Below are positions 54,465-63,711 of a DNA stretch of 64,000 bases, piece by piece. The notes beneath the pieces were generated by a model, which saw only the letters and a list, made by a program, of their open reading frames with translations, searched no databases and had not been told where the DNA came from. The stretch is from assembly GCF_001424405.1 (NCBI RefSeq), contig NZ_LMPS01000001.1, forward strand, positions 1,423,999 to 1,487,998, in the 5' to 3' direction. The DNA is from Dyadobacter sp. Leaf189 (lineage in GTDB: Bacteria; Bacteroidota; Bacteroidia; Cytophagales; Spirosomataceae). The position numbers and the translations under genes were made by a program. Position 1 is the first letter of the stretch, and each line of letters opens with the position of its first letter.

Positions 54465-54713
54465 TCAGGACTTTGAAAAGCTTCTGATCAGCATGTAAAG
54501 CGAGCCGGCTATTGAGGTAAGTGAAAGAACCAGCGTCCATACAGGTACCTCGTTTTGCTGGTATTCGTCCAGTTTGTAACCGCCCCAGGTAAACAGCAGA
54601 ATGGTCCCCAGCATTTGCGTGGCCAGTCCGGAATATTTCAGGAATTTGGAAGATTGGTTTTTAACTGACTGTTTCCCCCCTTTTTCCCCCGATGTGCTGC
54701 TGTCGCTGTCCAT
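54465..54713 (-). CDS. AtpZ/AtpI-family small F-ATPase accessory protein
   Basis: 82 residues. A polar N-terminus (Ser/Lys rich, residues 1-25) then two helices with the AtpZ-type signature: YSGLATQMLGTILLFTWGGYKLDEY and VWTLVLSLTSIAGSLYMLIRSF. First gene of the atp unit on the minus strand, 21 bp before the AtpI-like gene. AtpZ proteins form an AtpZ/AtpI complex thought to be a Mg2+/Ca2+ channel or to assist c-ring assembly. The gene diverges from porW across about 135 bp. Confidence 0.75.
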   Translation of the reverse strand: MDSDSSTSGEKGGKQSVKNQSSKFLKYSGLATQMLGTILLFTWGGYKLDEYQQNEVPVWTLVLSLTSIAGSLYMLIRSFSKS

Positions 54714-54800
54714 ACCGCTGATTGATAATATTGCGGTAAAATTGCTCCAATTTTCACAAATGCCGCTATCTTCGATACGGTTTTATTTAAATATCCGTTT

Positions 54801-54808
54801 TAGTTTTG
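54801..54808 (+). promoter_or_regulatory. -7 element TAGTTTTG upstream of porW
   Basis: Exact TAnnTTTG. Transcription would begin near 54813. The first candidate start codon of the gene, TTG at 54810, then lies upstream of the transcript, favouring GTG at 54849. No clean TTTG at -33. Confidence 0.5.
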
Positions 54809-54848
54809 CTTGTTACAAGAAGATCAGACCACCCCTAAAAGCTGCTTT

Positions 54849-57050
54849 GTGATCGACGTTATTGCCTTTCATATCCGAAAAATCACTTCTTTCCTTATTC
54901 TGACTGTGCTGATCGCGGGGTGTTCGCAGTTCAGCAACAGGCCGGGAGCTGTGAACTTCCATAACATTTCGGCAAGGTATAATGCATACTTTATGGCCGA
55001 ACAGGATATGCTTGAAGCCGAGTACGAGATGAAAAAGGCTTTCAAGGAAGATTATAACCAGCTGCTCCCCATTCTCCTTCCGATGGATTCGGTTCTCGCG
55101 CTTCCTGTCAAGCCAAAATTGGAAGACGCAATCAAAAAAGCTTCCATTGTTGCAGAAAAACATCAGAATAGCAAGTGGCTTGATAATAGCTACATTCTTT
55201 TGGGTAAATCGCGGCTTTACCTCGGGCAATGGGCCGACGGTCTGGAAGCGCTCCGGTATGTGTATGCCAATGGACGCGACGAGAATGACAAAAACAATGC
55301 GCTTATCCTTTTAATGCGCGCCTATATCGAGCAAAAAGACTACTCAAATGCATTGGGCGTGGCAGAGCACCTGAGCCAGCAGCCGCTTAACAAATCAGCA
55401 ATTCGCGAGTTTTATCTAACCAAAGCATATCTCCATCAGCAAAACGGAGAGTACCTTACCTCAGTGGCAATCCTGGAAGAGACATTCCCGCTGTTGAAAA
55501 AATCAATAGAAACGGCGCGGATCCATTTCGCAGCTGCGCAGATGTACGATCGGCTTGGTCAGTATGCTCTGGCCAATAAGCATTACAGGGGAGTTTCTAA
55601 AAACCGGCCATCTTACGATCTGGGCTTTTATTCCTCCATGAATTCCCTGCAAAATGAGGTAGTACTCAATCCTAAGAAAGACCTGAGCTCAGTTGGTTTT
55701 GACAGAATGTTGCGTGACAGGAAAAATGACGATTTACGTGACAGGATCTACTTTACAATGGGTTTGCTGGCAGAGCACCGCAAGCAAGTGCCGGAAGCTG
55801 TTGGTTACCTGCAAAAATCAGCCGCTGCTTCCAAAGGAAATATGCAGCAAAAGGCATATACCTATTTGCAGCTGGCCCGCATTAACTATGAAGCCCTTGA
55901 AAATTTTGAAGTCTCGAAATCATACTACGATAGCGCGCTGGTAATCCTCCCGAAAGAGGCGCCTGAATACAGACTGGTTGCTGACAGGAAGCGCGCATTG
56001 GACAGCTTCGTCTCGCAATACGCAATTGTGACAATGCAGGACAGTTTGCAAAAGCTGGCCGCCATGAATCCCGCAGCACTTGATAACAAGATCGACGCGA
56101 TCATTGAAGCCAATGAAAAGTTGCGCATTGAGGAAGAAGAAAAGGCCAGGAAAGCAATGCTCGCTGCGAACAATGTAAATAATCAAGCAGCCTCGAACCC
56201 GCTTGTAAGTGGAAACGAGCGCAGATGGGAGTTGTACGATCCTGCATTGATGAATCAGGGTAAGATAGATTTTAAGAGAATCTGGGGGAACCGGCCGCTG
56301 GAAGACGACTGGCGCCGGAGTAATCGTCCATTGCAGGCAGTGTCCAATAATCCCGCCTCCACTGCTGACGACAGTACCGCGTTGGCAAGTACTGCGCCTG
56401 TTGATCAAAGCATGAAAAAAGGGACGCCCGAATGGGAGGCAGCGCATGATTTATTGAAAAAGAATGTTCCGCTTACCGAGCCGCAAATGGCTGAGTCGCG
56501 GCATGCGAAAGAAGATGCGCTGTATAATCTTGGTAAAATTTACCGCTTTGACCTGAAAGAACCTGGCCGCGCCATTTCCACATTCGACAGAATGCTTGCT
56601 GAATATCCCCAAACCCAGTACAAGGATGAAATTTACTACCTGCTTTATCTGAGCTATGAGGAAGATAATCAAACCAGGGCTGCGTGGAAGAATAAGCTGC
56701 TGACCGAATATCCAAATTCCACTTACGCCAGGCTGGTGAACAAATCCAGTGAAGCTGCTGGAAATTCGGGTAATCCGATTAAAGAATATGAAGCTGTATA
56801 TCAGCTGTATGCGAGCGGTAATTACACCAAAGCGCTTGAAGATATTGAACGTAACCTGCCTGCTTATAAAGGGGGAGCAATGGAAGATAAGTTTGCTTTA
56901 CTGCGTGTTTTCCTGATCGGAAAAGTAAGGGGCAAAGAAGCTTACGGACAGGCTATTACTGAATTCATGCGATTATACCCTGCCAGCATCTACCTGCCAC
57001 GACTGAAAGAAATGCAGGAATTCAATTCTGTTTCGATGGGAAAAAGATAA
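54849..57050 (+). CDS. porW: Type IX secretion/gliding TPR lipoprotein, PorW/SprE-like
   Basis: 733 residues from GTG 54849 (no ATG before the signal peptide; TTG 54810 is upstream of the predicted transcript). The signal peptide has a lipobox (LIAGC, giving an acylated Cys). The mature N-terminus NFHNISARYNAYFMAEQDMLEAEYEMKKAF matches PorW/SprE. TPR-like repeats run over residues about 80-400 and 540-700 (for example YILLGKSRLYLGQWADGLEALRYVY), with a charged low-complexity linker between. PorW/SprE is an outer-membrane lipoprotein linking the T9SS core to the membrane. It precedes the PBP1A gene. The name is by family resemblance. Confidence 0.8.
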   Translation: MIDVIAFHIRKITSFLILTVLIAGCSQFSNRPGAVNFHNISARYNAYFMAEQDMLEAEYEMKKAFKEDYNQLLPILLPMDSVLALPVKPKLEDAIKKASIVAEKHQNSKWLDNSYILLGKSRLYLGQWADGLEALRYVYANGRDENDKNNALILLMRAYIEQKDYSNALGVAEHLSQQPLNKSAIREFYLTKAYLHQQNGEYLTSVAILEETFPLLKKSIETARIHFAAAQMYDRLGQYALANKHYRGVSKNRPSYDLGFYSSMNSLQNEVVLNPKKDLSSVGFDRMLRDRKNDDLRDRIYFTMGLLAEHRKQVPEAVGYLQKSAAASKGNMQQKAYTYLQLARINYEALENFEVSKSYYDSALVILPKEAPEYRLVADRKRALDSFVSQYAIVTMQDSLQKLAAMNPAALDNKIDAIIEANEKLRIEEEEKARKAMLAANNVNNQAASNPLVSGNERRWELYDPALMNQGKIDFKRIWGNRPLEDDWRRSNRPLQAVSNNPASTADDSTALASTAPVDQSMKKGTPEWEAAHDLLKKNVPLTEPQMAESRHAKEDALYNLGKIYRFDLKEPGRAISTFDRMLAEYPQTQYKDEIYYLLYLSYEEDNQTRAAWKNKLLTEYPNSTYARLVNKSSEAAGNSGNPIKEYEAVYQLYASGNYTKALEDIERNLPAYKGGAMEDKFALLRVFLIGKVRGKEAYGQAITEFMRLYPASIYLPRLKEMQEFNSVSMGKR

Positions 57051-57064
57051 TTTCCCCGAAATCA

Positions 57065-57072
57065 TATCTTTG
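57065..57072 (+). promoter_or_regulatory. -7 element TATCTTTG upstream of PBP1A
   Basis: Exact TAnnTTTG, 30 bp before the ATG at 57102 and after the porW stop, so the PBP1A gene may have its own transcription start. No -33 TTTG. Confidence 0.5.
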
Positions 57073-57101
57073 TAAGTTTTCAATACCAAATCCCACATCT
57101 A

Positions 57102-59399
57102 ATGATTGAGTTACAACCCGGAAAATATCGTCGCACCATTATACGCTTATGGAAGTATGTGGCACTGGGACTGGGTCTGATTATCCTTTATATTGTTGCT
57201 GTAAGCTTTAACTTTTTCTGGCTTTTTGGTGGAATGCCGGATTTAAAGATCCTGGAAAACCCGAAAAGCGAACTCGCTTCCGAGCTGATCAGCGAGGATG
57301 GAAAGTCTCTTGGTAAGTACTTTTTCGAAAACCGTACACAGATCGATATTTCCCAGATTTCACCTAATCTGATCGACGCATTGGTTGCTACTGAGGACGC
57401 GCGTTTTGTAAACCACTCCGGGATCGACCCAAGAAGTTTGTTGCGTGTATTCAAAGGAGTTGTTTCGGGTAATTCAAGTTCAGGGGGAGGTAGTACCCTC
57501 ACGCAGCAGGTTGCCAAAAACCTTTTCAATACAAGGTCTGAGGAGTATGAAGGATTATTAGGTAAAATTCCGGGAATCAGGATCGTGATCGCGAAGACCA
57601 AGGAATGGGTACTTGCCGTAATTCTTGAAAGAAAGTATACAAAGCAGGAGATCATGCAAATGTATCTCAACACTGTTTCTTTCGGTAATAACACTTATGG
57701 TATCAAAGTGGCTGCCAAAACCTACTTTGACAAGGAAGCCTGGGACCTGAATGTAACGGAGGCCGCCTTACTCGTGGGAATGCTTCAAAATCCAACGCTT
57801 TTTAATCCGCTTCGTTTCCCAACCAATGCGACCAACCGCCGCAATACGGTACTGGCGCAAATGATGAAGTACGAGTACATCCCGGAAGAGGATTTTTTGA
57901 GATATAAGGAAAAACCGCTTGGCCTCAACTTCACCGTCGACAGTCACAATACTGGATTGGCGCCTTACTTCCGCGAGTCAATGCGGAACTACCTCAAAAG
58001 CTGGGTTAAGATCTACAACGAAGAGCACGATAAGGATTACGATTTGTATACCAGTGGTTTACGTATTTACACGACCATCGATTCAAGAATGCAGCGCTAT
58101 CAGGAAGATGCTTTAAAAGAGCACATGAAAGAACAGCAGCGGCTTTTTGACGAACACTGGAAAGGCAGAAACCCGTGGACTTTTGACAATGGGAAAGAGA
58201 TACCTGGATTTTTGGTGTCGGCAGCTAAGAAAACGCCGCATTTCATATCCCTGAAAAGAGACCTGGGTGAAGAAGAAGCCTGGAAAATCATGCGCAAACC
58301 TTACAAAATGAAGGTTTTTACGTGGAATGGAGAGAAAGAGGTGATGATGAGCCCGATGGATTCAATTGCTTATTACAAACGCTTTTTGCGCGCAGGTATG
58401 ATGTCAATGGACCCGCGGAACGGACATGTGAAAGCCTGGGTAGGTGGTATCAATTTCAAATACTTTAAATATGACCACGTAAAGCAGGGTTCACGCCAGC
58501 CAGGCTCCACGTTCAAGCCCTTTGTTTATGTTTCTGCGTTGGATAAGAGCTTCCTGACACCTTGCGATCATGTAACGGATCAGCCCATTTATTTTGGTCC
58601 TTCCGACGGGGTTCCCGGCGGTTGGTCTCCGAAGAACTCTAATAACAAATACTCTTACCAGGCACTTTCGCTGCGCCAGGCACTCGGAAAATCGGTGAAC
58701 ACAGTCAGTGCCTATCTGATGAAAATGGTCCGGCCGAAAACGGTTGTGGAGTATGCCCATAAACTGGGAATCACCAGTGACTTACAGGCGGTACCTTCAC
58801 TCTGTCTGGGTATCAGCGATGTTTCTGTTTATGAGATGGTGGGCGCTTATTGTGCATTTGCAAATGGGGGGCACCGTACGGAGCCGATGACGATCCTGCG
58901 AATCGAGGACCGCTATGGTAACGTTTTACAAGAGTTCTTTCAGAAGCAAAATCAGGAGATCAGTGAAAATATGGCATATAATATGCTTTACCTCATGCGC
59001 GGCGCAGTTGAAGATCCGGGTGGAACAGCTGGCCGACTCAGACAATGGGGTGTAACAGAAGGTAACGAAATCGCTGCGAAAACGGGAACTACCTCAAACT
59101 ATTCCGATGGTTGGTTCATGGGTATGACGCAAAATCTTGTTACTGGTATCTGGGTTGGGGGAGAAGATCGTGCGATCCACTTCCGTACCATTGCATTAGG
59201 TCAGGGTGGCCGGATTGCGATGCCCGCCTGGGGGATGTATATGAAGAAAGTGTATGCCGACCAAACACTTGTACAATACAGAAAAGGCCCATTCAACAAA
59301 CCTGAAAACTACGTCAGGGAATGCGGTAATGTATCTATGGATAGTACCGACACCTATGTTCCGCCATCCAGATCTGACGACGAGGGCGTTTTGTTTTAA
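57102..59399 (+). CDS. Class A penicillin-binding protein (transglycosylase/transpeptidase), PBP1A type
   Basis: 765 residues. One N-terminal membrane helix (about 18-40), GT51 glycosyltransferase domain with the catalytic Glu in ATEDARFVNHSGID and GGSTLTQQVAKNLF, then the transpeptidase domain: SxxK nucleophile S469 in SRQPGSTFKPFVY, SxN in GKSVNTVSAY, and KTG in AAKTGTTSNYSDGWF. Polymerises and crosslinks peptidoglycan in the periplasm. The C-terminus is short. Between porW and the glycerate kinase gene; the kinase start (TTG 59419) follows its stop by 19 bp. Confidence 0.93.
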   Translation: MIELQPGKYRRTIIRLWKYVALGLGLIILYIVAVSFNFFWLFGGMPDLKILENPKSELASELISEDGKSLGKYFFENRTQIDISQISPNLIDALVATEDARFVNHSGIDPRSLLRVFKGVVSGNSSSGGGSTLTQQVAKNLFNTRSEEYEGLLGKIPGIRIVIAKTKEWVLAVILERKYTKQEIMQMYLNTVSFGNNTYGIKVAAKTYFDKEAWDLNVTEAALLVGMLQNPTLFNPLRFPTNATNRRNTVLAQMMKYEYIPEEDFLRYKEKPLGLNFTVDSHNTGLAPYFRESMRNYLKSWVKIYNEEHDKDYDLYTSGLRIYTTIDSRMQRYQEDALKEHMKEQQRLFDEHWKGRNPWTFDNGKEIPGFLVSAAKKTPHFISLKRDLGEEEAWKIMRKPYKMKVFTWNGEKEVMMSPMDSIAYYKRFLRAGMMSMDPRNGHVKAWVGGINFKYFKYDHVKQGSRQPGSTFKPFVYVSALDKSFLTPCDHVTDQPIYFGPSDGVPGGWSPKNSNNKYSYQALSLRQALGKSVNTVSAYLMKMVRPKTVVEYAHKLGITSDLQAVPSLCLGISDVSVYEMVGAYCAFANGGHRTEPMTILRIEDRYGNVLQEFFQKQNQEISENMAYNMLYLMRGAVEDPGGTAGRLRQWGVTEGNEIAAKTGTTSNYSDGWFMGMTQNLVTGIWVGGEDRAIHFRTIALGQGGRIAMPAWGMYMKKVYADQTLVQYRKGPFNKPENYVRECGNVSMDSTDTYVPPSRSDDEGVLF

Positions 59400-59418
59400 T
59401 CCTCAAAACTGGAAAGCA

Positions 59419-60567
59419 TTGAATATTCTCGTTGCACCCGATAAGTTTCGTGGTTCGCTCGAAGCGGACGAGGTATGCAATGCAATCCGTGCGGGTATTT
59501 TGCTTGCCTATCCGGATGCGAATGTAACCACAGTACCGCTTGCCGACGGAGGAGAGGGGACAGCACAGATCCTGACAAAGCAGGCTGGTGGTACACGAAT
59601 TGAGGTCAAAGTCTCTGACCCACTGGAACGCGAGGTAACCGCTTCTTATGGACTTTCTGCTGATAGTGAGGTTGCATTCATTGAAATGGCTGCGGCATCG
59701 GGCTTGAAGTTACTTTCGGAAAATGAGCGTAATCCGCTGCTCACAACTACATTTGGTACCGGTGAACTGATCCTTGATGCATTGAACCGGGGTGTCAAGA
59801 AGATTATTCTGGGAATTGGCGGCAGTGCTACAACCGACGGCGGCATCGGGCTGGCTGCTGCACTCGGTTTTCGGTTTTTTGATAAAAACAATAAAATGCT
59901 GGGAGTCAATGGAGGCAATTTGTCCCTGATCGACCGCATTGAAACTGCCAATGCAGATCCCAGGTTAAGCGCTGTATCCATTGTAGTCGCATGCGATGTT
60001 TCAAATCCTCTATTTGGAACCAATGGAGCAGCTTATGTATATGGTCCGCAAAAAGGCGCGACCGCTGAAATGGTGGAAGTGCTTGACAATGGATTAAGAA
60101 ATGTGGCCGACGTAGCTAGCAAAACCTTCGGTCGGGATTACAGCGAGGTACCTGGCGCCGGTGCTGCCGGCGGGCTTGGCGCAGGTTGCATGTGGTTTTT
60201 GAATGCTGAATTGAGAGACGGAGTCAGCATTGTAATCGACCAGAGTAATATCGTCGAGCTGATCAAGCAAGCTGATCTCGTCATTACCGGCGAAGGAAAG
60301 ATTGATGAACAAACACTGAGCGGAAAGGTAGTAAAAGGATTGGCGGACTTCTGTCAGCAGTATCAGGTACCTCTTGCCGCGGTGTGCGGTACCCTTCAAA
60401 TCACCCCGGAACAAACCCGCGACGCAGGTATTACGTACGCGGTTTCTGTTTTGGATAGACCAATGAACCTGGATGTTGCCCAAAATGAGGCATTCAGGTT
60501 GGTAAGAGACGCAACTTTTCAATTGGTACGCTTGTTTTTTGCCAATACCAGATCTGATTTTTCCTGA
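59419..60567 (+). CDS. Glycerate kinase, TTG start
   Basis: 382 residues from TTG 59419, which gives MNILVAPDKFRGSLEADE, the exact family N-terminus; no ATG lies close to it, and an in-frame stretch back to 59254 overlaps the PBP1A gene with no domain. Glycerate kinase type 1 (GarK/GlxK) motifs: ADGGEGTAQILT, GIGGSATTDGGIGLAAALGF, ACDVSNPLFGTNGAAYVYGPQKGAT, VPGAGAAGGLGAG, ITGEGKIDEQTLSGKV. Phosphorylates glycerate to 2-phosphoglycerate. Cytoplasmic. 14 bp before uvrC. Confidence 0.92.
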   Translation: MNILVAPDKFRGSLEADEVCNAIRAGILLAYPDANVTTVPLADGGEGTAQILTKQAGGTRIEVKVSDPLEREVTASYGLSADSEVAFIEMAAASGLKLLSENERNPLLTTTFGTGELILDALNRGVKKIILGIGGSATTDGGIGLAAALGFRFFDKNNKMLGVNGGNLSLIDRIETANADPRLSAVSIVVACDVSNPLFGTNGAAYVYGPQKGATAEMVEVLDNGLRNVADVASKTFGRDYSEVPGAGAAGGLGAGCMWFLNAELRDGVSIVIDQSNIVELIKQADLVITGEGKIDEQTLSGKVVKGLADFCQQYQVPLAAVCGTLQITPEQTRDAGITYAVSVLDRPMNLDVAQNEAFRLVRDATFQLVRLFFANTRSDFS

Positions 60568-60581
60568 GTATCTTTTATTAA

Positions 60582-62390
60582 ATGTCCGAATTCAACTATA
60601 AGGAAGAGCTTTCAAAGATTCCGAACGATCCCGGAGTTTACCGGTATTTTGACGAAACGGGAACGGTGATTTATGTGGGGAAAGCTAAAAACCTGAAAAG
60701 CAGAGTTTCCAGTTATTTCCTGAAATCCAACCAACACGATCGCAAGACGAGACGACTTGTAAGTCAGATCAGAAGGATCGAGTACACCATTGTGCTAAGT
60801 GAATGGGACGCGCTGCTGCTGGAAAACCAGTTGATCAAACAGTTGCAGCCTAAATTTAACATTCTTCTCAAAGACGATAAAACTTATCCGTTTATCTGCA
60901 TTACCGACGAGCCTTTTCCAAGGGTTTTTCCGACGCGTAATATGGATCGGGGCAAAGGTACTTACTACGGTCCTTTCGCAAATCTGAGGTCAATGCACAC
61001 GCTGCTTGACATGTTCAAGTCGCTGTATCAGATCAGGTCCTGTCAACTTCCGCTCACCAAACCGAATATCGAAGCAAGGAAATTTAAGGTTTGTCTTGAA
61101 TACCATATTGGCAATTGTAAAGGCCCGTGCGAAGGTCTGCAAACGGAGCCCGAATACAATGCAGAGATAGAGCAGGTACACAATATCCTAAAAGGCAACC
61201 TGTCGTCCCCGCAGCAATACTTCAAGGAGAAAATGCTTGCTGCGGCAGAGCAAATGGCGTTTGAGAAAGCGCATGCGTGGAAGACCAAGATTGAACATCT
61301 TTCTAATTTCCAGAGTAAAGCGACGGTTATCAATCCACGTATCGGGAATATCGATGTGCTGACGATCGTGTCTGATGAAGAGGCTGCATACCTTAATTTT
61401 ATGAAGATAAAACAGGGGTATATGGTGGCTACACAGACGGTCGAGGTGAAGAAAAAGCTGGACGAAAGCGACCGCGATATACTGGCAATGATGATCATCG
61501 AAATGCGCAGTACTTACGGTGCAGAGGCCCGGGAGCTGATTTCGAATGTGAAGCCTGATCTTGAAATGCGGCTTGAAGTAACCGTTCCGCAGATCGGCGA
61601 CAAGAAGAAGCTGCTGGATATGTCAATGAAAAACGTGATGTATTTTCGCAGGGAAAAGGCGGAGCGCCGGGAAGTGGAAGCTTCTGCTACCTCGTCTAAA
61701 AAAGACAGGGTACTGATTCGTTTGAAGACTGATTTACAGCTGAAAAGCCTGCCAAGACACATTGAATGCTTTGATAACTCCAACATTCAGGGTACTAATC
61801 CGGTAGCGGCTATGGTTTGTTTCAAAGAGGGGAAACCTTCCAAGAAAGACTACCGGCATTTTAATATCAAAACGGTGATCGGACCCAATGACTTTGCGTC
61901 CATGAATGAGGTTGTGAGCAGGCGCTACCTGCGGTTGATCGCTGAGGAGCAGCCGCTGCCAGATCTGATTGTGATAGATGGAGGTAAGGGGCAGCTTGGA
62001 GCAGCCTGTGATGCATTGAAAAGTCTGGGTATTTACGGTCAGATTCCTATAATAGGTATTGCGAAGCGTTTGGAAGAGATCTATTTTCCGGAAGATTCAC
62101 TACCGCTTTATATTGATAAAAAGTCGGAGTCACTCAAACTGATCCAGCAGATACGCGACGAAGCCCACCGTTTTGCAATCACTTTCCACCGTGACAAGCG
62201 TAGCAAGGGAAGCCTGATCAGTGAACTGGAAGGAGTTGTTGGCGTAGGGAAGGTCACTGCCGCGAAGCTCTTAAAGCATTTTGGCTCGGTGCGCGGCATT
62301 CGCGAAAGCTCATTGGAAACCCTCACCGAACTTGTGGGGTTAGATCGCGCCAGGAAAGTGCGGGCCTACTTCGATGCTATGGCTGAGTAA
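60582..62390 (+). CDS. uvrC: UvrABC system protein C
   Basis: 602 residues. Excision nuclease subunit. GIY-YIG domain at the N-terminus (DPGVYRYFDETGTVIYVGKAKNL), a cysteine-rich GIY-YIG boundary (SCQLPL, CLEYHIGNCKGPCEG), the UVR motif (QYFKEKMLAAAEQMAFEKA), the RNase-H-like second nuclease (ECFDNSNIQGTNPVAAMV, VIDGGKGQL) and helix-hairpin-helix repeats (VVGVGKVTAAKLLKHFGSV) at the C-terminus. The cysteine pattern suggests the [4Fe-4S] form. Ends inside the convergent flavoprotein gene by 14 bp. Confidence 0.95.
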   Translation: MSEFNYKEELSKIPNDPGVYRYFDETGTVIYVGKAKNLKSRVSSYFLKSNQHDRKTRRLVSQIRRIEYTIVLSEWDALLLENQLIKQLQPKFNILLKDDKTYPFICITDEPFPRVFPTRNMDRGKGTYYGPFANLRSMHTLLDMFKSLYQIRSCQLPLTKPNIEARKFKVCLEYHIGNCKGPCEGLQTEPEYNAEIEQVHNILKGNLSSPQQYFKEKMLAAAEQMAFEKAHAWKTKIEHLSNFQSKATVINPRIGNIDVLTIVSDEEAAYLNFMKIKQGYMVATQTVEVKKKLDESDRDILAMMIIEMRSTYGAEARELISNVKPDLEMRLEVTVPQIGDKKKLLDMSMKNVMYFRREKAERREVEASATSSKKDRVLIRLKTDLQLKSLPRHIECFDNSNIQGTNPVAAMVCFKEGKPSKKDYRHFNIKTVIGPNDFASMNEVVSRRYLRLIAEEQPLPDLIVIDGGKGQLGAACDALKSLGIYGQIPIIGIAKRLEEIYFPEDSLPLYIDKKSESLKLIQQIRDEAHRFAITFHRDKRSKGSLISELEGVVGVGKVTAAKLLKHFGSVRGIRESSLETLTELVGLDRARKVRAYFDAMAE

Positions 62391-63600
62391 GGCCGATGTT
62401 TTTGCCTGCGATGTAGCCGGTTGTCCACGCGTTCTGAAAGTTGAACCCGCCTGTGATACCGTCTACGTCCATTACTTCCCCTGCGAAGTACAATCCACTT
62501 ACAGAGCGGCTTTGCAATGTTTCAGGATCAATGTCTGTCAGCGAAATACCGCCGCAAGTCACGAATTCTTCCTTGAAGGTCGTTTTTCCACTTACTGCAA
62601 ACTGGCTGTTTGTAAGTACTTCTGTGAGACGATTTAGGTTTTTGTGGCTCGCATCTCCCCATTTCAGTGTTTCAGGAATTTCCACCATTTCAGTAAAAGC
62701 TTTCCAAAGCCGGAGCGGCAAGCCAAACCTTGCATTGGAGACTACCTGCTGTTTCGGTGTTTTGGTTTTTTCATTGATCAGGAATTCGCGCACCTGCTGT
62801 TCATTCAATTCAGGTAACCAGTTGACCCTGCACCCGAATTCATAATTCTTCTCAGCCAGTTCGCGGGCCCCCCAGGCTGAAAGCTTCAGAACGGCCGGCC
62901 CGCTGAGGCCCCAGTGTGTGATCAGTAATGGACCACGCCACTCGTATTTGGTACCCGAGATTTTGACAACCGTATCCTGAACTGAAACACCTGCAAGCGG
63001 AAGCAGGAAATTTTGAGGTGTATTGAATGTAAAAAGCGAGGGTACTGGCGAAATGATCTCGTGGCGGTGCGTTTCGAGCCAGTCAAAACTGCTTAGCCGG
63101 GGATAGCCTCCGGTGGCTATGAGCAGCCTGTCGGCCTTTAAAACTTGACTATCTGCCAAATGCAGTTCGAAGCCTTCCGGAGTGGATATAAATGAATCCA
63201 CCGTGGTACTTGTTCTGATTTCAATATTTAGCTGGCGTGCAGTCCGGAGCAGACATTCAATGATGGTGTGGGAAGAATCCGTTACCGGGAACATTCTTCC
63301 GTCCGCCTCCGTCTTCAACTTGACACCTTTTTTTTCAAACCAATTTACGGTTGCATTCGCGTCAAATCGGGGCAGCAGTTTTCGCAGCAGCTTTTCGCCG
63401 CGTGGATAATTTTTAATAAAAAACCGGAGATCGGAAGGGTTGTGAGTCACATTGCAGCGACCCCCGCCCGAGATCCTAACCTTGTTCAAAACGGTCCTGT
63501 TCTTTTCTAAAATGACAATTCTTGCCTCCGGGAATGTCTCAGCGGCGGTAATTGCCGCCATAAATCCGGAAGCGCCTCCACCAACAATTGCTATCTGCAT
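62377..63600 (-). CDS. HI0933-family FAD-dependent oxidoreductase
   Basis: 407 residues from the ATG at 63600; seven extra residues are possible to 63621. FAD Rossmann motif AIVGGGASGFMAAITAAE, then KNRTVLNKVRISGGGRCNVTH, a hallmark of the HI0933/YhiN family, the second Rossmann-like LLIATGGYPRLSS, and a C-terminal block GGFNFQNAWTTGYIAGKNIG. Members are flavoproteins of unknown substrate; a role in tRNA or aminoacetone metabolism has been proposed for some. Tail-to-tail with uvrC, overlapping by 14 bp. Confidence 0.88.
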   Translation of the reverse strand: MQIAIVGGGASGFMAAITAAETFPEARIVILEKNRTVLNKVRISGGGRCNVTHNPSDLRFFIKNYPRGEKLLRKLLPRFDANATVNWFEKKGVKLKTEADGRMFPVTDSSHTIIECLLRTARQLNIEIRTSTTVDSFISTPEGFELHLADSQVLKADRLLIATGGYPRLSSFDWLETHRHEIISPVPSLFTFNTPQNFLLPLAGVSVQDTVVKISGTKYEWRGPLLITHWGLSGPAVLKLSAWGARELAEKNYEFGCRVNWLPELNEQQVREFLINEKTKTPKQQVVSNARFGLPLRLWKAFTEMVEIPETLKWGDASHKNLNRLTEVLTNSQFAVSGKTTFKEEFVTCGGISLTDIDPETLQSRSVSGLYFAGEVMDVDGITGGFNFQNAWTTGYIAGKNIGLTQP

Positions 63601-63660
63601 CGTAATAGTTTGATCATGCAAAAATGAAATGTAAGTTTTAAAAACTGCAATTTCTTTTCA

Positions 63661-63668
63661 TATCTTTC
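63661..63668 (+). promoter_or_regulatory. -7-like element TATCTTTC before the saccharopine-dehydrogenase-like gene
   Basis: Seven of eight positions fit TAnnTTTG (last base C), 44 bp before the ATG at 63712. Weak support only. Confidence 0.3.
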
Positions 63669-63711
63669 AAAAACCTTCAAATAATTTAACTAAAACCCGT
63701 CAAAACTATAC

